From contig JAAEYW010000009.1 in assembly GCA_018223185.1 (NCBI GenBank), positions 62,001 through 126,000 on the forward strand: DNA of 64,000 nucleotides, read 5' to 3'. Below the pieces are notes generated by a model that saw only the letters and a list, made by a program, of their open reading frames with translations, did no database searches and was not told the origin of the DNA. The DNA is from Oceanospirillales bacterium. Lineage in GTDB: Bacteria; Pseudomonadota; Gammaproteobacteria; Pseudomonadales; Balneatricaceae. This document shows, in pieces, positions 16,730-25,842 of the stretch; position 1 is the first letter of the stretch; every line of letters begins with the position of its first letter. A program made the position numbers and the translations under genes.

Positions 16730-18163
16730 TTACTGTCTGCGTGGCTGAGGGCTGATCATATTGTCGGGCTTAAGGAGATCGCTTAACGCGGCTTCACTCA
16801 TTAACTCCTCCTCTCTGATCAGTTCCAGCACACCACGACCGCTTTCAAGGGCGGCTTTTGCAATACGGGTAGAGTTTTCATAGCCGATATAGGGCACCAC
16901 CGCGGTGATGATGCCAATGCTCTGATCAACCAGTTCCTGACAACGATCGCGGTTGGCTGTGATGTCACGTACGCAGCGGTTTTTCAGCATATTCATTGCC
17001 TGAGTCAGCATGCGTATCGATTCCAGCACGTTATAGGCGATCAGGGGTTCCATCGCGTTAAGCTGGAGCTGGCCCGCTTCTGCACCCATGGTCAGTGCCA
17101 GATCGTTGCCAATCACCTGATAGGCTACCTGGTTCATGGCTTCCGGGATTACCGGGTTAATTTTGCCCGGCATAATGGAGCTACCCGGCTGTTGTGCCGG
17201 CAGGTTTATCTCTGCAAGACCGCATCGCGGCCCCATGCTGAGTAAGCGCAGATCGTTCGATATTTTTGAGAGTTTGACTGCCAGACGTTTAAGCATGCCG
17301 GAGAACAGTACAAAGGCACCCATATCCGAGCTGGCTTCCACCAGATCAGATGCACGTTTAAATTCAAAGCCGCTCACTTCAGAGAGGTTGTTTACTGCAA
17401 GTCTGGCGTATTCCGGATCTGTATTGATACCGGTTCCGATGGCGGTTCCGCCCAGGTTAACCTCTTTGAGTAGTTCAGACAGACCAGCAATACGGTCAAT
17501 ATCTTCAGTCAGGGTGCTGGCAAAGGATTTAAACTCCTGACCCAGGGTCATCGGTACTGCATCCTGTAACTGGGTACGGCCCATTTTGATGATGTCAGAA
17601 AATTCGTCACCTTTAGCTGAAAAGGCGTCGCGCAGTGATGCCAGCGCTTTCACCAGATCTCCGTGTTTTAAGAGTATCGAAAGGCGAACAGCAGTAGGGT
17701 ATGCATCGTTGGTGGACTGGGACATGTTGATGTCATTATTGGGGTGCAGGTGGCTGTATTCACCTTTGGCATATCCCATATGCTCGAGGCCGATATTAGC
17801 GATTACCTCGTTGGCATTCATGTTGGTTGAGGTGCCAGCACCGCCCTGAATCATATCGACGACAAACTGGTCATGATACTGACCGGCGAGAATTTTTTTA
17901 ACGGCCGCTTCAATGGCTGCGGTCTTGGTATCGTTCAGAAATCCCAGAGAATTATTTGCTCTGGCGCAGGCCAGCTTAACTAATGCCAGTGCCTCGACCA
18001 GTTGAGGAAAGTGGTGCAGGGGAATGCCGCTAAGATCGAAATTTCTCTGTGCCCGCTGAGTCTGAATACCAAAATAGGCATCAGCCGGAACGAATGCCTC
18101 ACCCAACAGATCTTTCTCTTTACGACCACACTCTTGTTGCGGTAGTGCTATGGCTTCACCCAT
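16730..18163 (-). CDS. aspA: Aspartate ammonia-lyase
   Basis: 477 residues, full length for the fumarase/aspartase superfamily. Signature GSSIMPGKINPVIPEAMNQV near residue 320 carries the catalytic Ser of the flexible loop. GGAGTSTNMNANEVIAN, NMSQSTNDAYPTA and GRTQLQDAVPMTLGQEF are the conserved active-site blocks. Aspartase rather than fumarase is favoured by NPVIPEAMNQVAYQVIGND, where class II fumarases have NPTQxEAxTM. It converts L-aspartate to fumarate and ammonia in the cytoplasm. It is first in an operon with the DAACS symporter. Confidence 0.93.
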   Translation of the reverse strand: MGEAIALPQQECGRKEKDLLGEAFVPADAYFGIQTQRAQRNFDLSGIPLHHFPQLVEALALVKLACARANNSLGFLNDTKTAAIEAAVKKILAGQYHDQFVVDMIQGGAGTSTNMNANEVIANIGLEHMGYAKGEYSHLHPNNDINMSQSTNDAYPTAVRLSILLKHGDLVKALASLRDAFSAKGDEFSDIIKMGRTQLQDAVPMTLGQEFKSFASTLTEDIDRIAGLSELLKEVNLGGTAIGTGINTDPEYARLAVNNLSEVSGFEFKRASDLVEASSDMGAFVLFSGMLKRLAVKLSKISNDLRLLSMGPRCGLAEINLPAQQPGSSIMPGKINPVIPEAMNQVAYQVIGNDLALTMGAEAGQLQLNAMEPLIAYNVLESIRMLTQAMNMLKNRCVRDITANRDRCQELVDQSIGIITAVVPYIGYENSTRIAKAALESGRGVLELIREEELMSEAALSDLLKPDNMISPQPRRQ

Positions 18164-18270
18164 GTTGTTTCCTCATTGATTTATTATTGTTTGTGCCATC
18201 CCGATGGCGCAGGTTCATCGCTTTTCTGTATCAGAGTGGAGGCGTTATGAACCAGTGATGCAATTTATAA

Positions 18271-18287
18271 AGCAGGGAGGGTGCCAA
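18271..18287 (-). promoter_or_regulatory. Sigma-54 promoter for aspA-gltP
   Basis: On the minus strand TTGGCAC-CCTCCC-TGCTT gives the -24 GG and -12 GC with exactly ten bases between them, and a TGGCAC core. Initiation would fall near 18260, about 97 bases ahead of the aspA ATG. The neighbouring enhancer-binding regulator (18535-19944) is the obvious activator. A candidate upstream site is CTTCA-GGC-TGAAG at 18350-18362. Confidence 0.8.
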
Positions 18288-18477
18288 AAGTGAATAAAAA
18301 ATATAAGCTATTGATTTATATGTTAAAAAATAGTTTTTATTGCGGCTTGCTTCAGGCTGAAGGGGTATAACCAGAGGAATGGCATGAACGTTGGATTGTA
18401 TTAAAACTGTTTTTAATCAATAGGTTAGGTTTTTTTGTTTGGTTATAACGTTGACCGGGGTTATAGGGGTTCAAAAG

Positions 18478-18528
18478 CGCTGAAAAGCTTCACTCGGCTC
18501 AGTTGAGCCGCCGTAAAGCTTTTCAGCG
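18478..18528 (-). terminator. Large inverted repeat downstream of the response regulator
   Basis: A 13-bp stem CGCTGAAAAGCTT/AAGCTTTTCAGCG encloses a second stem CGGCTC/GAGCCG. It starts 7 bases past the regulator's stop and is followed on the minus strand by CTTTTG. It probably ends the kinase-regulator transcript ahead of the aspA promoter. Confidence 0.6.
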
Positions 18529-18534
18529 AAGCGA

Positions 18535-19944
18535 CTAAGGCTCTTTTTTCTTCAGCCGTTTGCTCAGCGCCGGTTGTGAAATACCCAGCAGACGCGATGC
18601 CAGCGATTGATTGCCCTGAGCACGTTCCATCGCTGCTGCAACCAGTAATTCACCGGCTTCCTGCAGGGTAGGCAGAGGCTGATCGGGATTAAACAGTATC
18701 GGTGTGGTGTTTTTATCCGGCTCGGTACAGGGGATGTCCTGATTCAGGACACGCCGGAATACTTCCATCGAGAGCATTTTTGAGCGGTGCTGACTCATCG
18801 CATCATAGGCCAGCGCTCTTAACTCACGCACATTGCCGGGAAAGCTATAGTTTGCCAGCAGCACCGGCAGTTCTTTTGGAATCGTGGGCTTGATTTTATT
18901 CAGCTCTTCGGCCGCTTCGGCAAGAAAATACTCCAGTAGCAGGGAGATATCGCCTTTACGTTGTCGCAGCGCAGGAATCTCTACCTGGTGGATTCTGAGC
19001 CGGTAGTAAAGGTCTTTGCGAAACTCCCCTGACTGTTGTTTTTTTTCCAGATTCTGATGCGTGGCGACCACCACTCTGGCCCGTATTCGTTTAGGGCGAT
19101 CACTTCCCAGAGGGTAGTACTCGCCTTCCTGCAACAGGCGAAGAAGCTTAACCTGTGAGGCCAGGCTCAGGTCGCCTATCTCATCCAGAAACAGCGTGCC
19201 GCCGGACGCCTGTTCAATCATCCCCGCCCGTGCTTTATCCGCTCCGGTAAAGGCTCCACGCTGATGGCCAAACAGGGTATCAGCAAAGACATTATCATCG
19301 AGCCCGGCAACATTGACGCTTACCAGCGGGCCGCTACAGTTGCTCAGTGTGTGAATCGCGTGGGCGATCTGTTCTTTGCCGACCCCGCTTTCGCCCATAA
19401 TCAACACCGGCTGGCTGCTGGCTGAGATCGACTCCAGATACTGGAACACCGAACGCATCCCTTTATCCTGAGTGATGATGTCAGAAAACACCTCCGGCCG
19501 TTCAAGTGTGTCAGTCAGGAAGCGTTGCCGCATTGCCTGACTTTCTTTACGCATCTCCTGCAACTCAATGGCGCGCCGGACACCCTCTATTAACCGTTCC
19601 TCTTCGGTGGTCTTGACGAAATAATCGAAGGCCCCGAGGCGGATGCATTTCACTGCGGTTTCCAGTTGATTCAGACCACTGATAATGATGACGCCCACGT
19701 CCGGATGCTCCTCAACGATCTGCTGCAGCAGCGTCTCTCCTGATAGGTGAGGCATGGTCAGATCCAGTAATACCAGTCCGATTGGTTCCCGGGCGATCAT
19801 CGTCATTACATTGCGGCTGTCTTCACAGTGGTAGATATTGTTTATGCCGCCACGTCGCTCAAGGGCAATACTGAGACTGCGTAAAAAAGGAGCCTCATCA
19901 TCTACCAGTAATACGCCAAAGCTGGGGTAGCGACGGTTATTCAT
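18535..19944 (-). CDS. Sigma-54-dependent response regulator (enhancer-binding protein)
   Basis: 469 residues. Receiver domain about 8-125, with the acidic pair VDDE, phospho-acceptor Asp in VLLDLTMPHLSG and switch Lys in YFVKTT. AAA+ domain about 155-385, with Walker A GESGVGKE, the sigma-54 contact loop GAFTGAD, Walker B GGTLFLDEIGD and SFPGNVRELR. C-terminal Fis-type helix-turn-helix SLASRLLGISQPALSKRLKK. It is cognate to the kinase encoded immediately upstream (2 bases apart). Its position next to the aspA sigma-54 promoter suggests it activates acidic amino-acid uptake and breakdown, like AauR, but the binding site is not proven. Confidence 0.93.
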   Translation of the reverse strand: MNNRRYPSFGVLLVDDEAPFLRSLSIALERRGGINNIYHCEDSRNVMTMIAREPIGLVLLDLTMPHLSGETLLQQIVEEHPDVGVIIISGLNQLETAVKCIRLGAFDYFVKTTEEERLIEGVRRAIELQEMRKESQAMRQRFLTDTLERPEVFSDIITQDKGMRSVFQYLESISASSQPVLIMGESGVGKEQIAHAIHTLSNCSGPLVSVNVAGLDDNVFADTLFGHQRGAFTGADKARAGMIEQASGGTLFLDEIGDLSLASQVKLLRLLQEGEYYPLGSDRPKRIRARVVVATHQNLEKKQQSGEFRKDLYYRLRIHQVEIPALRQRKGDISLLLEYFLAEAAEELNKIKPTIPKELPVLLANYSFPGNVRELRALAYDAMSQHRSKMLSMEVFRRVLNQDIPCTEPDKNTTPILFNPDQPLPTLQEAGELLVAAAMERAQGNQSLASRLLGISQPALSKRLKKKEP

Positions 19945-19946
19945 AA

Positions 19947-21656
19947 TTAAACAGCTCCTTGAATAGCAGGTAGAGAGAGGGTGACGCAGGTGCCTTTGCC
20001 GGGCTCTGATTCATAAATCATCGTACCGTTATGCTCCTGTATGATGCTGGACGAAACCGACAGCCCCAGTCCCGTGCCGCCCTGTTCCCGTTTGGTAGTG
20101 AAGAAGGGATCGCTCAGACGGCTTAAATTATCAGGGGCAATACCGCACCCCTGATCGATAACCTGCAGCGACAGTTTTTTGTCCTTCGGACTATAAGCCG
20201 TGGTGATTGAAATACTGTGTTCGGGTGACCCGAGTGCCTGACAGGCATTTACGATCAGGTTGATAATAACCTGCTCGATACGTTGAGCATTGCCTTTGAA
20301 GGACGGCAGATCAGAGCCATAGGATACGTTAAAGTGATCGCAGGAACTGCGAATGGTGTTGTCGACCAGACGAATAGCAGTAGCAAGCACTTCGTTAAGA
20401 TCGACGGTTTCATCCAGGCTGGCAGGGCTCTGGCGGGCAAAGTCACGCAGGTCATCAACTATTCGGCGAATGCGATGGGTGCCTGCCAGCATATCGTCCA
20501 GCATCGGGATAATCTCATCGCGCATACGGCGGTAGGTCAGGCCTCCCATGTCAAAGTCTCCATGGGTCTGGTAATGAGCTTCGAGAATATCTTCCAGGTC
20601 CAGATAGGCCTCTTTCAGGACTGGCAGGTTTAACAGCAGTAAACTGCTCGGGTTATTGATCTCATGGGCCACACCGGAAACCAGTATCCCCAGAGAGGTC
20701 ATTTTGTCAGCCTGAAGAAGTTGCTGTTGTTGCAGTTTCAGTTCTTCGGTGCGACGACTTACCTGTCGGGTCAGCATACGGTTCCAGATCACAATGCCCC
20801 CCAGTATCAGCAACAGCAGAGCCGAGATGATCGCCGCGCCCTGACCGATCTTTTTCCAGGGCAGGCCTGCGTGTTCAATAGGACCGAGCCAGCGGTCATA
20901 GATCGCCTGCTGTCGCCCGGTGTTCTTCAGAATGGCGAGGCCCTCACTGAACTGCGACAGTAACTCCTGGTTATTTTTTCGTACGGCATACCCATAGTGC
21001 TGAGCGCCAAAAGGTTTTCCCGCCGGGACAATATTGGATAGCTCAAGCTCCTTGCCCAGGTAAAGGCCGGGCAGATTGGCCACCAGTGCGTAATCATGTT
21101 GTCCGGAGGCCAGTAATCTGAGAGCCGCCGCATGGGTGTCAACCATAATTAAGTGTGCCCCCACGTCATTCTGAAGCAGGTAATCGTGCATAATCCCACC
21201 CCGCTGGACGATCACTTCTTTGCCTTCCAGCTCAGATAGCTGAGTGATTTTCGCATCCTCTTTACGGGCGAAAATGGACTGATGAATAATGGCGTGGGGC
21301 GGTGAAAAATCATATTTTTTAGACCGTTCTTCGGAGAAATTCATCCCCTGTAATGCATCTATTTCGCCCCGGTCCAGTTGCCTGCGCATCTCATCCCAGC
21401 CGCCCAGCCGGATTTCGACATTCATCCCCATCACTTCGGCGATTGCCCGGGTTAATTCGGTGTTGTAGCCATCGGGCTCACCCTCTTCATTGATGAACTC
21501 GTAGGGCGGGTAGTTGTGGTCGCCGCCCACCCGTATGACTTCATTCTGTTGGGCGAAACTGATTCTGGCGATCAGGCCGCTCAGCACTATAAAGATACAG
21601 ATCGCAGTGGCTGCAGGCCGTTTCGGAATGAAAGTTGTGAATACCCGTCGAGTCAT
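19947..21656 (-). CDS. Sensor histidine kinase with periplasmic solute-binding domain
   Basis: 569 residues. An N-terminal membrane segment or signal is followed by a family-3 solute-binding domain, about 38-262 (IRVGGDHNYPPYEFINEEG, GYNTELTRAIAEVMG, LDRGEIDALQGM). One transmembrane helix near 270-290 (AAIISALLLLILGGIVIW) and a coiled-coil linker lead to the H-box SGVAHEINNPSSL, N-box NLIVNACQAL and G-boxes DQGCGI and GGTGLGLSVS. The binding domain probably senses an amino acid in the periplasm directly. There is no PAS or HAMP domain. The response regulator follows at once. Confidence 0.93.
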   Translation of the reverse strand: MTRRVFTTFIPKRPAATAICIFIVLSGLIARISFAQQNEVIRVGGDHNYPPYEFINEEGEPDGYNTELTRAIAEVMGMNVEIRLGGWDEMRRQLDRGEIDALQGMNFSEERSKKYDFSPPHAIIHQSIFARKEDAKITQLSELEGKEVIVQRGGIMHDYLLQNDVGAHLIMVDTHAAALRLLASGQHDYALVANLPGLYLGKELELSNIVPAGKPFGAQHYGYAVRKNNQELLSQFSEGLAILKNTGRQQAIYDRWLGPIEHAGLPWKKIGQGAAIISALLLLILGGIVIWNRMLTRQVSRRTEELKLQQQQLLQADKMTSLGILVSGVAHEINNPSSLLLLNLPVLKEAYLDLEDILEAHYQTHGDFDMGGLTYRRMRDEIIPMLDDMLAGTHRIRRIVDDLRDFARQSPASLDETVDLNEVLATAIRLVDNTIRSSCDHFNVSYGSDLPSFKGNAQRIEQVIINLIVNACQALGSPEHSISITTAYSPKDKKLSLQVIDQGCGIAPDNLSRLSDPFFTTKREQGGTGLGLSVSSSIIQEHNGTMIYESEPGKGTCVTLSLPAIQGAV

Positions 21657-21761
21657 GTTCGGCTGTCGTTCTGTTGAGTGATGAATAAGATGTATAGCGG
21701 CAGACTAATGCAACATAGCATAACCTTTAAGCGTGATCTCTGGATATCGGGGGAGGGGGCG

Positions 21762-22907
21762 TTAATCCAGTCGCTTTTTAAAGCGTATCGAGGCGACGGC
21801 TAAACCGCCCAGGGTAAACAGGGCCAGCCAGTACATATCAGCGGCCAGGTTTAGCACATCCACATCTTTAAGCACCACGCCACGAATCAGCCGCATAAAG
21901 TGGGTTGCCGGCAGTGCCTCGGCGATATATTGCGCCGCCAGTGGCATTCCCTCATAGGGGAACATAAAACCGGAGAGCAGGATTGAGGGTAGCAACACAA
22001 AGATCGTCATCTGCATCGATTGCAGCTGGCTTTTGGCGATGGTGGAGATAATCAGCCCAAGGGTCAGGCTGGCAGTAATAAACAGCAGTGTCGCGCCTGC
22101 CAGCTGCAGCAGATTACCGTTGATCGGCACATTGAACAGCTGATGACCCAATCCCAGAATAATCACTACCTGAATCGCACCGATAAAAATATAGGGCACA
22201 ATCTTACCGATCATTAACTCGATGGGTCGCACCGGTGTGGTGATCAGCATCTCCATATTGCCCCGTTCCCGTTCCCGCACGATGGCCGCTGACGTGAACA
22301 TGATCATCGTCATGGTGAGAATAATCGCCGCCAGTCCCGGAACGATATTCACCACCGTGCGTTGTTCCGGGTTATACAGCATGGTGACTTCAAAGGTGGG
22401 CGTTGTACGGTTGGAGGGTCTGTCCAGCAGCTCAACCAGCGGCATGCTGCGCAACCCTTTGATGGCGCCCGCGACGATAGTGTCCGAGCCATCGACCAGC
22501 CACTGAGCAACGGGCCGGCTGGTTTCTGCATCGGTGGCAGAAGGCGAGCCCAGCCCTACGCTGGGACTGCGCACCAGTCGCTGACTGACATCTGCCGGTA
22601 TGATCAGCACCGCTCTGACCTGAGCGCTGGCGATCGCCTCTTCAGCCTCGGGCATACTGGTGAAATGTCGGGTGAAGGTGACTACCTGAGTGGCGCTGAT
22701 CGTCTGAATCAGCACCCGGCTTAAACCGCTGTTGCTGTAATCAACCACACCCACTGGCAGGTGACGCACATTAGTATTGATGGCAAAGCCGAATAGCAGC
22801 AGTTGAATCAGCGGGATCATGACGATCATACCAAAGGTCATTCTGTCCCGTTTTAGCTGCAGAAACTCCTTCCCGGCGATTGCCCGCACCCGAATCAATG
22901 GGTTCAT
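21762..22907 (-). CDS. ABC-2 type exporter permease
   Basis: 381 residues. YhhJ/YbhR-like layout: TM1 (MTFGMIVMIPLIQLLLFGFAI), a large extracytoplasmic domain of about 150 residues, then five helices including IVPGLAAIILTMTMIMFTSAAIVRERERGNMEMLITTPVRP, the conserved ABC-2 signature, and LLPSILLSGFMFPYEGMP. It overlaps the ATPase gene by 4 bases. Only one permease gene is present, unlike ybhFSR, which has two; it may act as a homodimer. Confidence 0.9.
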   Translation of the reverse strand: MNPLIRVRAIAGKEFLQLKRDRMTFGMIVMIPLIQLLLFGFAINTNVRHLPVGVVDYSNSGLSRVLIQTISATQVVTFTRHFTSMPEAEEAIASAQVRAVLIIPADVSQRLVRSPSVGLGSPSATDAETSRPVAQWLVDGSDTIVAGAIKGLRSMPLVELLDRPSNRTTPTFEVTMLYNPEQRTVVNIVPGLAAIILTMTMIMFTSAAIVRERERGNMEMLITTPVRPIELMIGKIVPYIFIGAIQVVIILGLGHQLFNVPINGNLLQLAGATLLFITASLTLGLIISTIAKSQLQSMQMTIFVLLPSILLSGFMFPYEGMPLAAQYIAEALPATHFMRLIRGVVLKDVDVLNLAADMYWLALFTLGGLAVASIRFKKRLD

Positions 22908-23848
22908 GGTGCATCTCTCCCTGAACCGGTACAGGTGACAAACACATCTTCCAGGCTGGGGCGCACCAGAGATAGCTGATCGTCAGGTTTCACCGAAGGC
23001 TGCCGGGTTAGAAAAGCGATGGGGTCGGCTACGCTATCCTTCACCAGCACCCGTAAGCGCGCCCCCAGCTGTGCTGCGGAGATCACTTCAGGAAGCCTGA
23101 TCAGCGTTTGTTTTAACTGGCGCAGATCCGCTGAGCTAATCTCTACCACTTTCGAGCCCATCTCCAGCATCAGCTGATCGGGACTGCCATCCGCCCGTTT
23201 GATACCGTTTTCCAGAATCGCCAGTTTATGGCAGCGTTCTGCTTCATCCATATAGTGGGTGGATACCAGAATACTGGTGCCCTGATCACTCAGGTCAAAC
23301 AGTTGTTCCCAGAACTCTCTGCGGTTCTCCGGGTCGACCGCAGAGGTCGGTTCATCAAGAAACAGCAGTTCCGGTTTATGCAGGGTTGCGGCAGCCAGGC
23401 TGAGCCGTTGTCGCTGACCGCCGCTCATGCTGCCGGCTAGCTGTTTCGCTTTTGGTTGCAGGCCATAAATACTCAGCAGCTCGTCGATGCGCTGTTTTTG
23501 GGTTTTTGCTGTCAGGCCATAAATTCTGGCAATAAATCTGAGATTCTCCAATACGGTAAGATCGTCATACAGGGAAAATTTCTGGGTCATATAACCGATA
23601 TGCAGGCGCAGCTTTTCGGCATCATCGGGAAGGTTAAATTCCAGCACCTGAACCCGGCCTGCGCTGGGTTTCAGCAGCCCGGTAAGCATACGAATAGTGG
23701 TTGTTTTACCGCAGCCATTGGGGCCGAGAAAGCCGTAGATGCGGCCTTTTTCCACCTCCAGATCAAGTTCCTGCACCGCCAGAGTGTCGCCAAAGCGACG
23801 GCTGAGTTGTTCTGCCTGAATAACATAACCGGCGGGAGCTCGGGTCAT
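22904..23848 (-). CDS. ABC exporter ATP-binding protein
   Basis: 314 residues with a single nucleotide-binding domain. Walker A GPNGCGKTT near residue 41, Q-loop GYMTQKFSLYDDLTVLEN, signature SMSGGQRQRLSLAA, Walker B LLFLDEPTSAVDP and switch His VSTHYMDEAERC. The C-terminal extension (LRVLVKDSVADPIAFL, SLEDVFVTCTG) is typical of drug and lipid ABC-2 exporters. It overlaps the permease and the membrane-fusion protein genes by 4 bases each, so the three are translationally coupled. Confidence 0.92.
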   Translation of the reverse strand: MTRAPAGYVIQAEQLSRRFGDTLAVQELDLEVEKGRIYGFLGPNGCGKTTTIRMLTGLLKPSAGRVQVLEFNLPDDAEKLRLHIGYMTQKFSLYDDLTVLENLRFIARIYGLTAKTQKQRIDELLSIYGLQPKAKQLAGSMSGGQRQRLSLAAATLHKPELLFLDEPTSAVDPENRREFWEQLFDLSDQGTSILVSTHYMDEAERCHKLAILENGIKRADGSPDQLMLEMGSKVVEISSADLRQLKQTLIRLPEVISAAQLGARLRVLVKDSVADPIAFLTRQPSVKPDDQLSLVRPSLEDVFVTCTGSGRDAP

Positions 23849-24783
23849 GGCAGCTCGACCTGTGCCGGTACTCCATTGGGGAGTGCTGCTTCACTATCCG
23901 GTAGTTTCACCTCGGCCAGATACATCAGCCGGGCACGTTCTGCCTGATTCAGCGCATAGTAGGGGGTGAAGGCCGGTTCAGTCGCGATCCAGCTGAGGTG
24001 GCCGGTTATAGGCTGATCGATACCGTCGACATGGATTACAAGGGGGTCACCGACTTTCAGTTTTACCCGGTAGGGTTCCGGCACATAGACCCGTGCATGG
24101 GGCGCTTTACCCGCCAGAACAATGGCCAGAGGGCTACCGGCAGTCACCCGTTCACCCAGGTTCCAGGGGAGGTTGTCGAGAATACCATCGCGGGTTGCGA
24201 TGATGCTCAGATCGGCCAGACGTTTAGTCTGGATCTCCAGAGTTGCTTTGGCGGAGTTCAGCGCGGCTTCTGCAGCGCGAAGATCCTCTTCACGGCTGCC
24301 ATTGGTTAAGATCAGCAGCGCTTCCTGTGCGCTTTGCAATTTAGCCTGCGACGCATCCCGCACTGCACGGGCACGGTCCAGTTCAGCCTGGCTGACCAGA
24401 TTGCGCTTGTTCAGATTCAGAATGCGGGTGTAATTTGAGCGGCTCTCAACCAGTGACGCCCTGGCACCCGAAACATTCGCCCTGGCTGCGGCCACTTCCT
24501 CTTCACGGGCTCCGTGTCTGAGTTTTTCAAGGTTCGCGTCTGCCCGGGCGACCTCGGCTGAGGCTTTATCCACTTCCGCCTGTTGCAGGGTAGAGTCGAG
24601 CTTCACCAGCAACGTGCCTTTGGTCACCTGAGAGCCCGGTGCAACGGGCAACTCAACCACCACTTCGCTGACCGTGGCGGTATGCGCTATCCGGTCTCTC
24701 TCCAGAGTGCCCAGCGCAAGGTGATCAGACGAATCACTGCAGGCTGCGAGAAATGGTAATAACAGACAGATAAGGTAACGCAT
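23845..24783 (-). CDS. HlyD-type membrane-fusion lipoprotein of ABC exporter
   Basis: 312 residues. Lipoprotein signal with lipobox FLAAC near residue 15. Lipoyl half-motifs lie at VSEVVVELPVAPGSQVTKGTLLVKLD and IATRDGILDNLPWNLGERVTAGSPL, separated by a long alpha-helical hairpin (about 60-170, AEVARADANLEKLRHGAREEEV). This matches YbhG/EmrA-like adaptors, which bridge an inner-membrane exporter to the outer membrane. It is first in the three-gene operon; no outer-membrane channel gene is adjacent. The substrate is unknown. Confidence 0.9.
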   Translation of the reverse strand: MRYLICLLLPFLAACSDSSDHLALGTLERDRIAHTATVSEVVVELPVAPGSQVTKGTLLVKLDSTLQQAEVDKASAEVARADANLEKLRHGAREEEVAAARANVSGARASLVESRSNYTRILNLNKRNLVSQAELDRARAVRDASQAKLQSAQEALLILTNGSREEDLRAAEAALNSAKATLEIQTKRLADLSIIATRDGILDNLPWNLGERVTAGSPLAIVLAGKAPHARVYVPEPYRVKLKVGDPLVIHVDGIDQPITGHLSWIATEPAFTPYYALNQAERARLMYLAEVKLPDSEAALPNGVPAQVELP

Positions 24784-24874
24784 GATTCAGGCCTTTTTGT
24801 GGCTTATAAAGCATGGACGAAAAAGAAAGAGCATTCGTAACTCATTAATAATAGAACGATAAACCTAAACGGCT

Positions 24875-25195
24875 TTAACTGCCATAATTGTCTTTCTTCT
24901 GGAAAACGCTGTCCGCTTTGCAGCTCTGTCCGGTTGTCAGACTATCCAAAGGACTGGCCGTGCCTGCACAGTGTTGTCCGATGACATGCGTGTATATCTG
25001 AGTTGTTTTAACATCGCTGTAGCCAGGTCTCTCCTGAGCGGTGCGTATGTCTCGCCCCGCTTCGAGCAGGTGAGTGGCAAAAGAGTGTCTGAAGGTATGA
25101 CAGCTGACGCGTTTATGGAATATTCCCGCATGGTGAGGGCAACTCGTAATGCTTTGCGCGGTACGAGTTATGAAGGTGGTGACGGCAAAGCATTC
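24875..25195 (-). pseudogene. intI: Integron integrase (IntI) C-terminal relic
   Basis: On the minus strand one frame gives [20 protein letters not shown], then [23 protein letters not shown] and SPLD. These carry the HxxR box II and the final catalytic Tyr of tyrosine recombinases in the IntI pattern. Just upstream the homology moves to another frame (ALRVALT) and then another ([12 protein letters not shown]), so at least two frameshifts are present. The N-terminal two thirds, with the first catalytic Arg, is absent. In intact integrons cassettes lie beyond the intI 5' end, here toward 25.2 kb, where plus-strand GNAT and YkgJ-like genes sit. No clear attI or attC site was found. Confidence 0.8.
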
Positions 25196-25220
25196 CGTTT
25201 AGAGGGTTACAGAAAAAGAT

Positions 25221-25694
25221 ATGGATATTATAAAACTCGACCCTACCTCAAAAAGTGTCAGAGAGATCATTGACGATATTGATGGGTTAATGAACGCTCT
25301 CTACCCTCAGGAAAGCAACCAGCTTTTATCCATTGAAGCGTTGCAAGAAAAAGACGTACATTTTATCGGTGTGATAAAAAATCAGGATATTCTTGGCTGC
25401 GGTGCACTTGTCTATAAAAATAATGATGGTGTTTATGGCGAGTTAAAGCGGATTTATGTTAAGCCAGAATATCGTGGCCAGGGCATTTCAAACGTTATTA
25501 TGCAAGAGCTGATCTCTTATGCAGCCATAAATCAACTACATATCATCCGTCTCGAAGCCGGTATCAGACAGCCTGAAGCGCTAAGTTTATATAAAAAGCT
25601 TGGGTTTAAAGAGCGTAAAGAGTATGGAAGTTACCAATATGATCCTTTAAGTATCTATATGGAACTATCTCTATGCGAGACATCATATCGGTGA
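25221..25694 (+). CDS. GNAT-family N-acetyltransferase
   Basis: 157 residues. Acetyl-CoA-binding motif A is clear: LKRIYVKPEYRGQGISNVIMQ (R/Q-x-x-G-x-G/A region near residue 90), then a motif B segment LGFKERKEYGSY. It resembles the small PhnO/YjaB-type acetyltransferases. GNAT genes are frequent integron cassette cargo, and this one lies just beyond the 5' end of the broken integrase and is more AT-rich than its neighbours, so acquisition through the former integron is plausible. The acceptor substrate cannot be told. Confidence 0.85.
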   Translation: MDIIKLDPTSKSVREIIDDIDGLMNALYPQESNQLLSIEALQEKDVHFIGVIKNQDILGCGALVYKNNDGVYGELKRIYVKPEYRGQGISNVIMQELISYAAINQLHIIRLEAGIRQPEALSLYKKLGFKERKEYGSYQYDPLSIYMELSLCETSYR

Positions 25695-25842
25695 ACGTAA
25701 AAAGGTCGTTGGCTATTTTACTAAGTACAGGGCTATTTCTTTAAAAATGTTATGACTCTCCGTTAATGTAAAGAGACAGCCTGTTCTGGTAAATTAGGTA
25801 TCAGGCAATAATGCAAGCGAGCTGCGCAGCAGATGGGATGAT

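Noticed and set aside
16730-18163. Class II fumarase (fumC)
   Set aside because: The loop after the GSSIMPGK signature reads INPVIPEAMNQV as in aspartases, and the linked symporter fits aspartate use.
24937-25273. Apparent short reading frames on both strands
   Set aside because: They are pieces of the frameshifted integrase relic read in various frames, not separate genes.
25695-25842. attC recombination site after the GNAT gene
   Set aside because: No paired RYYYAAC/GTTRRRY core or long imperfect stem could be drawn; only a weak GTTGGC match.
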